Below, piece after piece: positions 8,211 to 15,837 of a stretch of 64,000 bases of DNA (position 1 is the first letter of the stretch; each line of letters begins with the position of its first letter). Source of the DNA: CAVSWT01 sp963731745 (GTDB lineage Bacteria > Bacteroidota > Ignavibacteria > Ignavibacteriales > Ignavibacteriaceae); assembly GCA_963731745.1 (NCBI GenBank), contig CAVSWT010000014.1, positions 1 to 64,000 on the forward strand. Reading direction: 5' to 3'. Made by a program: the position numbers and the translations under genes. The notes beneath the pieces were generated by a model. The model was not told the origin of the DNA and did not search any database. It worked only from the letters and a program-made list of their open reading frames with translations.

Positions 8211-9266
8211 ATGAAAATAATTTCTCTATTTAGTGGTGCCGGTGGATTAGACTTAGGCTTTGAAAAAGCTGGCTTTGAAATTACTTGGGCGAATGAGTAT
8301 GACTCGGAAATTTGGGAAACTTTCGAACATAATTTCCCTCATATTAAGCTAGATAAAAGAAGCATTACAGAAATTAATTCAGATGAAATACCCGATTGTG
8401 ATGGAATTATTGGTGGGCCTCCTTGTCAAAGTTGGAGTGAGGCTGGAGCCCAAAGAGGGATACATGATTCGAGAGGACAATTATTTTTTGATTTTGTAAG
8501 GATATTAAAAGAAAAGAAACCACTGTTTTTTCTAGCCGAAAATGTTTCTGGAATGTTAGCTGATAAACATAAATTGGCTTTAAATAATATAATAGAAATG
8601 TTTCGTAATGTTGGATATAAAGTTAACATGAATTTATTAAATGCTAAATTTTTTGATGTTCCACAAGATAGAAAGAGGGTAATCTTTGTTGGATATCGCT
8701 CAGATTTAAACTTAGGTTTCGACTTTCCAAAAGAACAGAAAAAAGTATCTGTTTTAAAAGACATTATTTGGGATTTAAAGGATACTGCAATCCCTGCTGG
8801 GATTAATAATAAATCACAAAAACAGAAATGTAATATTCCAAATCATGAATACATGAATGGAGGGTTTTCAACAATTTACATGTCTAGAAACAGAGTTAGA
8901 TCTTGGAATGAACCTTCATTTACAATTCAAGCAGGTGGACGTCATGCACCAATTCATCCTCAAGCCCCAAAAATGCTTTTTATTGAACAAAACAAAAGAA
9001 TATTCGTCCCTAATAAAGAACACTTATATAGAAGACTTTCGATTAGAGAATGTGCTCGAATACAAACATTCCCAGACAATTTTATCTTTAAATATGAAAA
9101 TGTATCTGCTGGTTATAAAATGGTTGGTAATGCAGTTCCACCTAATTTTGCTTTTCATCTGGCAAAAAAAATATATTCAGATCTTACTGAAAGGAAAAAT
9201 GAAAAAAGGGATGAAGCATGCATACAAAATACGGCTTTAATACAACTCCCGCTCGCTCTTTATTAA
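8211..9266 (+). CDS. DNA (cytosine-5) methyltransferase, M.HaeIII-like
   Basis: The 351-residue protein has all core motifs: the SAM-binding FSGAGGLDLGF near the start, the catalytic PCQSW (Cys72), ENV (110-112), QDRKR (152-156) and a C-terminal GYKMVGNAVPPNFA. It methylates carbon 5 of cosmetic-free cytosine residues in the recognition site, protecting host DNA from the partner nuclease. Overall wording closely follows M.HaeIII as I remember it, including the MSRNRVR...P.FT.QA.GR and HLYRRL.(I/V)RECAR blocks. The target-recognition region differs enough that specificity cannot be assigned. The last 49 bases overlap the Vsr gene. Confidence 0.92.
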   Translation: MKIISLFSGAGGLDLGFEKAGFEITWANEYDSEIWETFEHNFPHIKLDKRSITEINSDEIPDCDGIIGGPPCQSWSEAGAQRGIHDSRGQLFFDFVRILKEKKPLFFLAENVSGMLADKHKLALNNIIEMFRNVGYKVNMNLLNAKFFDVPQDRKRVIFVGYRSDLNLGFDFPKEQKKVSVLKDIIWDLKDTAIPAGINNKSQKQKCNIPNHEYMNGGFSTIYMSRNRVRSWNEPSFTIQAGGRHAPIHPQAPKMLFIEQNKRIFVPNKEHLYRRLSIRECARIQTFPDNFIFKYENVSAGYKMVGNAVPPNFAFHLAKKIYSDLTERKNEKRDEACIQNTALIQLPLALY

Positions 9267-9649
9267 TGAGCAAAATAAAATCTCAAAACACACAACCTGA
9301 AATAAAATTAAGAAAATATCTTTGGAATATTGGTTATAGATACCGACTCAACGTTTCAAGCTTACCTGGAAAACCAGATATTGTTATTTCAAAATTAAAA
9401 CTCATTATCTTTATTGACGGTGAGTTCTGGCATGGTTACAAATGGAAAGAAAAAAAGAAAAAGATCAAAACAAATAGGCAATATTGGATTCCAAAGATTG
9501 AAAGAAACATGAAAAGAGATACTGTAAATAACCGCAAGTTACGCAAAGATGGATGGATAGTTTTAAGGTTTTGGGAACATCAAATAAAAAAAGATTTTGA
9601 TTTTGTTATAGAAAAAATCTTGTCTTCAATTAATTCCAACCCATGTTAA
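9218..9649 (+). CDS. vsr: Very-short-patch mismatch endonuclease (Vsr)
   Basis: The 143-residue protein shows the Vsr plan: MSKIKSQNTQPE near the N terminus, LPGKPDIV with the catalytic Asp54, then FIDGEFWHGYKW with His72, and a C-terminal GWIVLRFWEH. Vsr enzymes nick next to T:G mismatches made when 5-methylcytosine deaminates, so one beside a C5-methyltransferase fits its job. The gene starts inside the methyltransferase and is probably co-translated. Its last residues (about SINSNPC) are read from DNA that, in another frame, belongs to an HNH-nuclease remnant. Confidence 0.88.
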   Translation: MHTKYGFNTTPARSLLMSKIKSQNTQPEIKLRKYLWNIGYRYRLNVSSLPGKPDIVISKLKLIIFIDGEFWHGYKWKEKKKKIKTNRQYWIPKIERNMKRDTVNNRKLRKDGWIVLRFWEHQIKKDFDFVIEKILSSINSNPC

Positions 9650-9845
9650 AATAGAAGTGTGGGCAAGAGACAAAGGGAAATGTGTACTATGCGGTTCAAC
9701 TGAAAATCTGCACTATGATTATGATCTTCCGTTTTCAAAAGGCGGCACGTCATTAACTGCCGACAATGTTCGTATTCTATGCATGAAACATAACTTAAAG
9801 AAGTCCAATAAAATCTTAACCATCCCTCCTATTTTTTTTAGTTAA
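9630..9845 (+). pseudogene. HNH endonuclease C-terminal remnant, copy 1
   Basis: Reading from about 9630 gives LIPTHVKIEVWARDKGKC, then VLCGSTENLHYDYDLPFSKG and a tail with ILCMKHNLKKSNKI. This is the C-terminal zinc-binding HNH fold (CxxC...CxxH), but everything upstream is missing and the first bases overlap the Vsr gene in another frame. The expected catalytic His after Asp (DHDLPF) is Tyr here (DYDLPF), so activity would be lost. A GTG at 9657 could start a short peptide, but I regard this as the stump of a gene truncated at the edge of the restriction-modification island. Confidence 0.7.
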
Positions 9846-9858
9846 AAGATTAACTACA

Positions 9859-9980
9859 ACCCACCCCTGCACCCCTCCGTGGGAAGGGACATTTATTTTC
9901 ATTTTTATTTTTTATTTGTAAAACTAACCACTCAAACTAGCGCTTTGTCCCCTCCCGGGAGGGGAATGAAAGGGGTGGGT
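9859..9980. repeat. GC-rich terminal inverted-repeat element, copy A
   Basis: It starts ACCCACCCCTGCACCCCTCC and ends GGGGAATGAAAGGGGTGGGT, the reverse complement in outline. Each end holds a smaller palindrome (CCCCTCC..GGGAGGGG), and about 60 AT-rich bases lie between. Four further copies are in the window: 10213-10332, 10750-10877, 15544-15665 and 52825-52943. The left inner palindrome is imperfect in this copy. Confidence 0.8.
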
Positions 9981-10014
9981 CTTTTTGTTGTAATGAATTT
10001 ATAATTAGTTGTTG

Positions 10015-10222
10015 GGGCAAGAGACAAAGGGAAATGTGTACTATGCGGTTCAACTGAAAATCTGCACTATGATCATGATCTTCCGTTTTCAAAAGGCGGC
10101 ACGTCATTAACTGCAGACAATGTTCGTATTCTATGCATGAAACATAACTTAAAGAAGTCCAATAAAATCTTAACCATCCCTCCTATTTTTTTTAGTTAAA
10201 AGATTAACTACAACCCACCCCA
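10015..10222 (+). pseudogene. HNH endonuclease remnant, copy 2 (direct repeat of 9661-9868)
   Basis: This segment repeats 9661-9868 almost base for base at an offset of 354, including the stop codon (10197-10199) and the bases up to the ACCCACCCC end of the next element. It has no start codon, and an in-frame TAA lies just upstream. Unlike copy 1 it keeps DHDLPF, so the ancestral His is preserved here. The pair probably arose by unequal exchange that also copied the element behind it. Confidence 0.75.
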
Positions 10223-10332
10223 GCACCCCCAAGGAGGGGATTTTTATAATTCGGTTTAACATTTTATTTTCTAAATTTAACAGCACCTATTACTCATTGT
10301 CCCCTCCCGGGAGGGGAATAAAAGGGGCGGGT
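10213..10332. repeat. GC-rich terminal inverted-repeat element, copy B
   Basis: Left end ACCCACCCCAGCACCCCC with GGAGGGG, right end TGTCCCCTCCCGGGAGGGG then AAAAGGGGCGGGT. The interior is AT-rich and unrelated to copy A. It lies 43 bases upstream of the DUF559 nuclease gene, facing copy C on the other side. Confidence 0.78.
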
Positions 10333-10375
10333 TTATATGTTATGTCAAATTATATTTTATTAAATTATTCATATA

Positions 10376-10750
10376 ATGAAACGAAGAAAAATCATTCCTT
10401 ATAATCCAAAACTAAAAGAACTTGCTAAAAAACTCAGAGGAGAAAGTACTTTCTCGGAAATAATGTTATGGAATTACTTAAAGAAAAAACAGCTTCGTGG
10501 TTATGACTTTGACAGACAAAAACCGATTGATAATTTCATCGTGGATTTCTTCTCTAAAGATCTTAATCTAGCTATTGAGATTGATGGTGAGAGTCATTTC
10601 GGAAATGAAGAAAAAGATTTGAAAAGAGATAAAAGATTAAATGAATTAGATGTAACTGTTTTAAGATTTGATGACCTGGGAGTTAGATATAAACTTAACA
10701 ATGTACTTGAGAAAATTGAAAAATGGACTGACGAAAATGCCGAGAAATAA
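10376..10750 (+). CDS. DUF559 (Vsr-like PD-(D/E)XK) nuclease-domain protein
   Basis: The 124-residue protein matches the DUF559 family: helical start with LAKKLRGESTFSEIMLW, then QLRGYDFDRQKPIDNFIVDF and LAIEIDGESH, giving the acidic residues Asp57, Glu68 and Asp70 of a Vsr-type nuclease core. The family is common but poorly characterised. The gene is enclosed by two copies of the same GC-rich element; copy C begins on the last base of the stop codon. That tight fit suggests gene and repeats may move as a unit, or that the protein acts on the repeats. Both ideas are inference. Confidence 0.82.
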   Translation: MKRRKIIPYNPKLKELAKKLRGESTFSEIMLWNYLKKKQLRGYDFDRQKPIDNFIVDFFSKDLNLAIEIDGESHFGNEEKDLKRDKRLNELDVTVLRFDDLGVRYKLNNVLEKIEKWTDENAEK

Positions 10751-10877
10751 CCCACCCCTGCACCCCTCCGAGGAGGGGACATTTATTTTTATTTTTTTTC
10801 TTTATGTCATCCTGTAATACCAACAACTTCTAATCAATGAACTGTCCCCTCCTGGGAGGGGAATGAAAGGGGTGGGT
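10750..10877. repeat. GC-rich terminal inverted-repeat element, copy C
   Basis: It begins with the final A of the DUF559 stop codon (ACCCACCCCTGCACCCCTCC), continues GAGGAGGGGACA, and ends TGTCCCCTCCTGGGAGGGG with AAAGGGGTGGGT. Both inner palindromes are complete. It is the right-hand partner of copy B around the nuclease gene. Confidence 0.8.
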
Positions 10878-10963
10878 TTTTTTGTAATAAGTATTAAGCT
10901 GGCTATAGAAAAAAGACAATGCATATCATAAATAAAACTTCCTTTATTTTCTTAAATTTAAAG

Positions 10964-12329
10964 CTACGATCCTTCAACCAAAATTTTTGACAGCTCTTCC
11001 GCTTCAACTCTTATTTCCGGTAATGCAAGCGATTCCCATACAATTCCTTTAAGCGGCAATCCAATTGTGTAAAGTTTTTCTGATGGAGTTCCGTCTTGCT
11101 GTATTACATTTCCTTCAGGCAATGCATTTATGCCGAGATGAACCGGGTCGCATTGAATTAATCTGCCGGTTAAAAGGTTTTTAATAAGCGGCTGGTCAAT
11201 CTTTTCATAATCCTGGCAAGGGCCAATGCAATTAATTACAAAATTTGCCGTGACAGATTTCTCGTTCTCTTTTCCGCGCTCTGTATATTTAATTTCCAAT
11301 CCATTTTCATAAGGAATGATATCTGTTATTCTTCCTGAAATCACTTCCATCTGCCCTGATGATTTTAACTTTCCTAATAATTTCTTCGCTGCCGGGAGGA
11401 ATGCGGCTTCTGATAATTTCCCAGTAACGGAATGCATGTCTTAAGAATCTTTTTTTCTCTTCAGTGGGCATCTTCATCCAGATAGCTTTTGTATGCGGCC
11501 GTAATGAATCAATAACCGCTCTTGGATCAAGACCCATTTGCTCAGCTTTACGGAAATGTTTTCTTACAATTTTAAAGATTGAAAGAAAATCCGATTCATC
11601 CTTTAATTCATCATCAAAGAAAGATGGATAGGGTTCAACCTTTTTCTGTGAAAGAGGAAAAATTCCTCGCCGTGATATTGTTATCATTTTTCCGCGGTGC
11701 TTTTTTCTGAAAAGACCGGCGGCAATATCAACCATCGTCTGCCCTGTTCCGATAAATAGTATTGAGTCGTCGGATGAAAGATCTTTAAATATATCCGGTG
11801 CCCATGGATTGTTTTTATATCGTTTATCTTTAAGTGATGATGGATTTTTTATTTTAGGATTGAGAGGCAGTGCGTTGCCCAGAGCGAGCACAACTTTGTC
11901 GGCATCAAAGCTTCTTCCATCTTGCATGAAGATAGTTAAGCGGTCTTTCTTAGTCTTAACATCAACAGCTTCACCTAGTATTCTTTCAAAAGTTATGCTG
12001 CTGTCTTTCTCATTAAATGCCCGATTAAACATTTCATGAATATATTCTCTGAGAAGTTTTCTTGGAAGATAATCACCTTTGCCTGTTTTAATTTTTTTCT
12101 CAAGAGCCCAGTTTAAAAAATGTTCAGGTTCTTTTGAAAAAGCTCCCATCAGTTCTACGGGCACGTTTAAAAGATAATCTTCATTGGTAGAATATGCGGG
12201 ACCGAGATTATTTTCGCCGCTGCGGTCAATCAACTTAATATTAACCTGCTCGCTGCATTTCTGTTTTAATAAGTTCAAAGCAAGCATGGTTCCCGACAGC
12301 CCAGCTCCAATTATTGCAATCTCTTTCAT
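10964..12329 (-). pseudogene. FAD/NAD(P)-binding oxidoreductase, one frameshift
   Basis: The N-terminal 330 residues read in one frame and the last 150 in another. The start carries the FAD-binding GAGLSG in a Rossmann fold, with LNVPVELMGAF further on. A second nucleotide-binding stretch has SILFIGTGQTMVDIAAGL (about 190-207), typical of the FAD-NAD(P)-binding family of the HpnW/YdhS kind. The frame breaks at about 11394-11396: an extra base in a GGG run turns the expected RIPPAAKKLLGKLKSSGQ into a dead-end reading. Restoring it gives about 455 residues, near normal length. It may be an intact gene with a sequencing error; the substrate is unknown. Confidence 0.75.
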
Positions 12330-12556
12330 TGATTACATCTCTTATTAAAAATATTTTAAGGTAAAAAGATCTCCCTGTAAAATCAAAAATTTTATTCTGT
12401 TAAGATTAAACAAATCCTGCATAGAAGATATATAATAACTGTGGTGATTATCTGAATACAGTTTAGAGAATATTGAAGCAATAAGGAGGACCGCAGTGTG
12501 TAAATAAAACGGCAGGAACAGATGAACTATTACTATCTATTCCCGCTGTTAAAAAA

Positions 12557-13018
12557 TTATTTCTTCAGACTTAATTCTCTCATTATTTTAGTTCCCTTCA
12601 TTTCTCTAATGGTATCATAGTTTTTTACCACGGCATCAAATTTATCACCCATAGAATCTTTTAATTTTTTATTTATTGCCATCCATTTGGCTTGACGGTC
12701 CGGGTTCGGGTCTAATTCAGCTAATGAATTATTTGCTGTCATTAATATAAGATTGTAGTCATCTTCATTAGCCGCATTGCCTTGTAAAATTTTGTAATCG
12801 ACAATTAAACCTTCAGCCTTTGCCTCATCCATAGTTGAAACCCAGGTTTTCGCAAGATCTTTTAGATAATCGTCTGCTTTGTTAGGGCCTGTTTTTATGA
12901 AGGTCAAGCTCCACACAGTCCCTTCTTCGTAAGGATTATCCCGCTGAGCAGAAATCTGGGCAAAAGGCAAGAGTAATAAAAAAGCAAATAGTACAAGCCA
13001 CAAGGTGTAGTTTTTCAT
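12557..13018 (-). CDS. Secreted hypothetical protein, about 150 residues
   Basis: A signal peptide (residues 1-24, ending AQISAQ) precedes a mature domain of about 129 residues beginning RDNPYEEGTVWSLTFIKTGP. The alternation of strands and helices resembles small dimeric alpha/beta-barrel proteins, with several charged helices (DDYLKDLAKTWVSTMDEAKA), but no family is assigned. It is probably periplasmic. It stands alone: the gap 12330-12556 upstream of the FAD gene holds nothing I recognise, and a cupredoxin gene diverges from it. Confidence 0.7.
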   Translation of the reverse strand: MKNYTLWLVLFAFLLLLPFAQISAQRDNPYEEGTVWSLTFIKTGPNKADDYLKDLAKTWVSTMDEAKAEGLIVDYKILQGNAANEDDYNLILMTANNSLAELDPNPDRQAKWMAINKKLKDSMGDKFDAVVKNYDTIREMKGTKIMRELSLKK

Positions 13019-13275
13019 AGCACTCCTCTAAATTTATTGATTATAATTGAATACGGGAAAAGCGATGTATAACGATACTTATAAATTATTCTATAATCAA
13101 ATGAATTATTTAAAATTCGGGCTGCGGTTATACCAATCAATCACTATAAGCAGAGTTATACGTTTTCATATAGAAAAGCTGAATGTGATTTATCATGCAT
13201 TAAATTCTGCCGACTGTCCCTTTTTACTAAAGTCAATTCACTAATTAAATAAAAGTAAAATATTGGAGAACTAAA

Positions 13276-13668
13276 ATGTATTTATTAAAAAGTAAGCTTA
13301 TTAATTCTATTCGAATTATGCCGTTCTTATTTCTGCTTGTTGTTTTATTTTTTTCAGGCTGCAGTAAAGATGATAATATTCCGGTAAACACTTCTGTTAA
13401 TCCGGGAACAAATGAAATATTTATGCAGAATACAACATTCACTCCCGGAAGCAAAACAGTTGCAGTAGGTACAACAATAAAATGGATTAATAAAGATAAT
13501 ACAACACATGATGTAATAAGCGGGACACGCGGCAATCCATCAGGAATATTTAATTCAGGCGATATGGGTGCAAACGCTGAATTTACTTTTACCTTCTCAC
13601 AGGCAGGAACTTTTCCATACTTTTGCTCGCATCATGCCGGGATGACGGGAACTATAATAGTTCAATAG
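13276..13668 (+). CDS. Cupredoxin (plastocyanin-like) lipoprotein
   Basis: The 130-residue protein has a lipoprotein signal ending LFFSGC, so Cys30 is probably lipidated, and then a single cupredoxin domain. The copper ligands are all visible: His in NTTHDV, then Cys, His and Met in FPYFCSHHAGMTG. These type I copper proteins carry electrons in the periplasm or at a membrane surface. Length and spacing are normal. The partner is unknown; a dihaem cytochrome lies 6 kb away but is not in an operon with it. A terminator follows at 13760. Confidence 0.9.
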   Translation: MYLLKSKLINSIRIMPFLFLLVVLFFSGCSKDDNIPVNTSVNPGTNEIFMQNTTFTPGSKTVAVGTTIKWINKDNTTHDVISGTRGNPSGIFNSGDMGANAEFTFTFSQAGTFPYFCSHHAGMTGTIIVQ

Positions 13669-13759
13669 TTGAAGAATTTATTGAATTAATAGAAATTGTT
13701 GTAAGGATAGATAATCCATTACTGGAGAAATAAAATGCTTTTTGGGAAACCTGCAATTT

Positions 13760-13787
13760 AATCACCTCTACTAGAGGTGATTTTTTA
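13760..13787 (+). terminator. Rho-independent terminator after the cupredoxin gene
   Basis: AATCACCTCTA and TAGAGGTGATT form an 11-bp stem with almost no loop, followed by TTTTTT. It lies about 90 bases past the cupredoxin stop codon. Confidence 0.8.
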
Positions 13788-13941
13788 ATTTAATTATTCT
13801 TAGCCTTTCTTAAATTATTCTAGATTACGGTAAATAGTATTATCATTTCAGCTGTTAAAAGTTTTTACCTTAAAAAGAATTTGATAGATTTATAACCAGC
13901 ATAAACGGTTATATTTCTAAAAATAAAATACAGGACGTTTC

Positions 13942-14456
13942 ATGAAAAAAAATATTTTTATTTTATTTGTACTCTCAATTGTAATATTAGCCTTTGCCGC
14001 TTTCACTTTTTTACAAAACAATAATTCGAAACCTAGATGATTTAACAGGAACATGGAAAGCAAAAGTTCAATTTAAAACCGGTGCATTTGCGGGAGTAAA
14101 AGACCTGGAATTTTTGTTGTCATTTAATTCCGGCGGGACAATGAACTGAATCTTCCAACTATGACGGCATGCCGCCTGTACCGCCAGCCTACGGAATATG
14201 GAGAAAAACCGGTGACATGCAATATGAAGCCAAGTATGAGTTCTTCATTACTAACGTTCCCCAATCATTTGAAGCATTAAAAAAAATCGGTGGATTTACT
14301 CCGGCGGGTTATGGAAGGCTCACTGAAAAAATAACGCTTTCCCAGGATGGCAAAACATATAAATCTACAATTAAATTCAATGCGTTTGACATAACCGGTA
14401 AACAAATGGCTTCCGATGATGAAGCCGAAGTTTCAGCAAGTAGAATGGAGTTTTGA
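13942..14456 (+). pseudogene. Secreted hypothetical protein with two frame breaks
   Basis: Three reading pieces line up in order. The first is MKKNIFILFVLSIVILAFAA, a signal peptide that runs into TGA at 14038. The second reads LDDLTGTWKAKVQFKTGAFA from 14033 to a stop near 14148. The third runs from there to 14456 (ESSNYDGMPPVPPAYGIWRK, ending SRMEF). Joined, they give about 170 residues resembling a small lipocalin-like or DUF-type secreted protein. Two single-base changes, near 14015-14032 and at 14147, explain the breaks. It is either a pseudogene or an intact gene with assembly errors. It converges on the hydrolase gene. Confidence 0.6.
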
Positions 14457-14460
14457 ATTT

Positions 14461-15324
14461 TTACTCCAATAAAAATTTCATTACTTCATTTACAAACAGT
14501 TCAGTATTGGTGTCCATTGCTATATGCTGCTGTCCCGGCATTTCAATAACCCGGCTGTCAGGCAAAGCTGAATTCACTGCTTGAGTTGACTTCTTAAATA
14601 CGGCCGGACTATCACCTCCAAGCAGCATCAAAGTAGGAACGTTTACATTTGAAAATCTTTTTGCATCGAATGTATAATATTTATCAATAATCATTTCCCG
14701 CGGAATAGTATACGCAAGCTTAATGCGTTCCTTATAAACCGGCAATTTACTATACATTTCAAATTCTTTATCTGGCATTCCTACAATTTTTTTAAAGAAA
14801 AATTCAAGTGCTTCTTCAGGTTTACCTTCATCAATTAATTTCTGCATTTTACCCGGGGCTTCTTCGGGATAGAAAGGAAGGCCGATAGGCATGGGAGGTT
14901 CATAAAGAATTAATCGCTTTATGTTTTTTGTTAGTAAAGCCGCTTCCAAACAGCAAACAGAACCAAAAGAATGTCCAAGAACAAAAACCGGTTTACCAAT
15001 GGAATCAACAACTGCCGCAATATCTTCAGCTTCTTTTAAAAAATTATAGTCGGGTGAATCGCTGCTTCCGCCTCTACCCCGTCTATCCATTGCATAAACA
15101 GTAAATTGTTTTTCAAAATAAGGAAGTACGGTATTCCAGCGGTTATGGTTCGCGGTTGTTCCGTGCACAAGCAGCAGCGGGGGACCTGTTCCGCTTTTTG
15201 TATAACTTATAGCTGTACCATCCTTTGAAATAATTTTTTCCATAATATTATTTCCCTTCTTTTGCTGTGCACTTGCAGAGAGAAAAATAGCCACTGCAAA
15301 GATGAATGTGATTTTTAAATTCAT
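14461..15324 (-). CDS. Secreted alpha/beta hydrolase
   Basis: The 287-residue protein starts with a signal peptide (MNLKITFIFAVAIFLSASAQ) followed by an alpha/beta-hydrolase fold. VHGTTANHNRW gives the oxyanion region, GHSFGS holds the nucleophile Ser, MLLGGDSP the likely acid, and GQQHIAM the catalytic His. Such enzymes hydrolyse esters, amides or related bonds; the sequence does not show the substrate. It lies alone on the minus strand. Confidence 0.85.
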   Translation of the reverse strand: MNLKITFIFAVAIFLSASAQQKKGNNIMEKIISKDGTAISYTKSGTGPPLLLVHGTTANHNRWNTVLPYFEKQFTVYAMDRRGRGGSSDSPDYNFLKEAEDIAAVVDSIGKPVFVLGHSFGSVCCLEAALLTKNIKRLILYEPPMPIGLPFYPEEAPGKMQKLIDEGKPEEALEFFFKKIVGMPDKEFEMYSKLPVYKERIKLAYTIPREMIIDKYYTFDAKRFSNVNVPTLMLLGGDSPAVFKKSTQAVNSALPDSRVIEMPGQQHIAMDTNTELFVNEVMKFLLE

Positions 15325-15543
15325 TTTCAGCTTATAAATAATTTATTTTTATCTTTAAATGCCGCAGGGGAGTATTGATTTTAATATAATAATTGAGATA
15401 TAAAATCTCAATGACTATGAAAATTATGTTTGCATTTATTGCGGGAAAGATTTGACAAATCTCCCAGCAAGCAGCGTAGGTAATTTGTTATGATATAAAA
15501 TATTTATTTTTAAAAAGTGTCAACCTTTTTTAGGATAGGTCAG

Positions 15544-15665
15544 ACCCACCCCTGCACCACTCCAAGGAGGCGAAACCCATTACTAGTTTTAACTTTTTAG
15601 GTATAAAACCAACATCTCTTGGTACAATGTTGTCCCCTCTTGGGAGGGGAATGAAAGGGGTGGGT
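15544..15665. repeat. GC-rich terminal inverted-repeat element, copy D (solitary)
   Basis: Ends ACCCACCCCTGCACCACTCC and GGGGAATGAAAGGGGTGGGT, with the right inner palindrome intact (CCCCTCTTGGGAGGGG) and the left one decayed. No nuclease gene is nearby, so this copy looks like a mini version lacking a coding cargo. It occupies most of the 500-base gap between the hydrolase and the CBM9/DUF5916 gene; the rest of that gap is AT-rich without a recognisable feature. Confidence 0.75.
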
Positions 15666-15837
15666 ATTTTTCAATTTTAATAACTCCATCTAACTTTAAG
15701 GGTATAAATTTAGTATACAGCACTACCCGCCGAAATTTATTTTATCCTTTCATCATTGCTATTAGCCAATTGTTTAAATAATAACTTCAAATCGCATATC
15801 CTATTTTATATTGCATCAAAAAAAATATCGGAGATAT

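Noticed and set aside
13047..13244. 65-residue reading between the secreted hypothetical and the cupredoxin gene
   Set aside because: No ribosome site, no domain, and composition like intergenic DNA.
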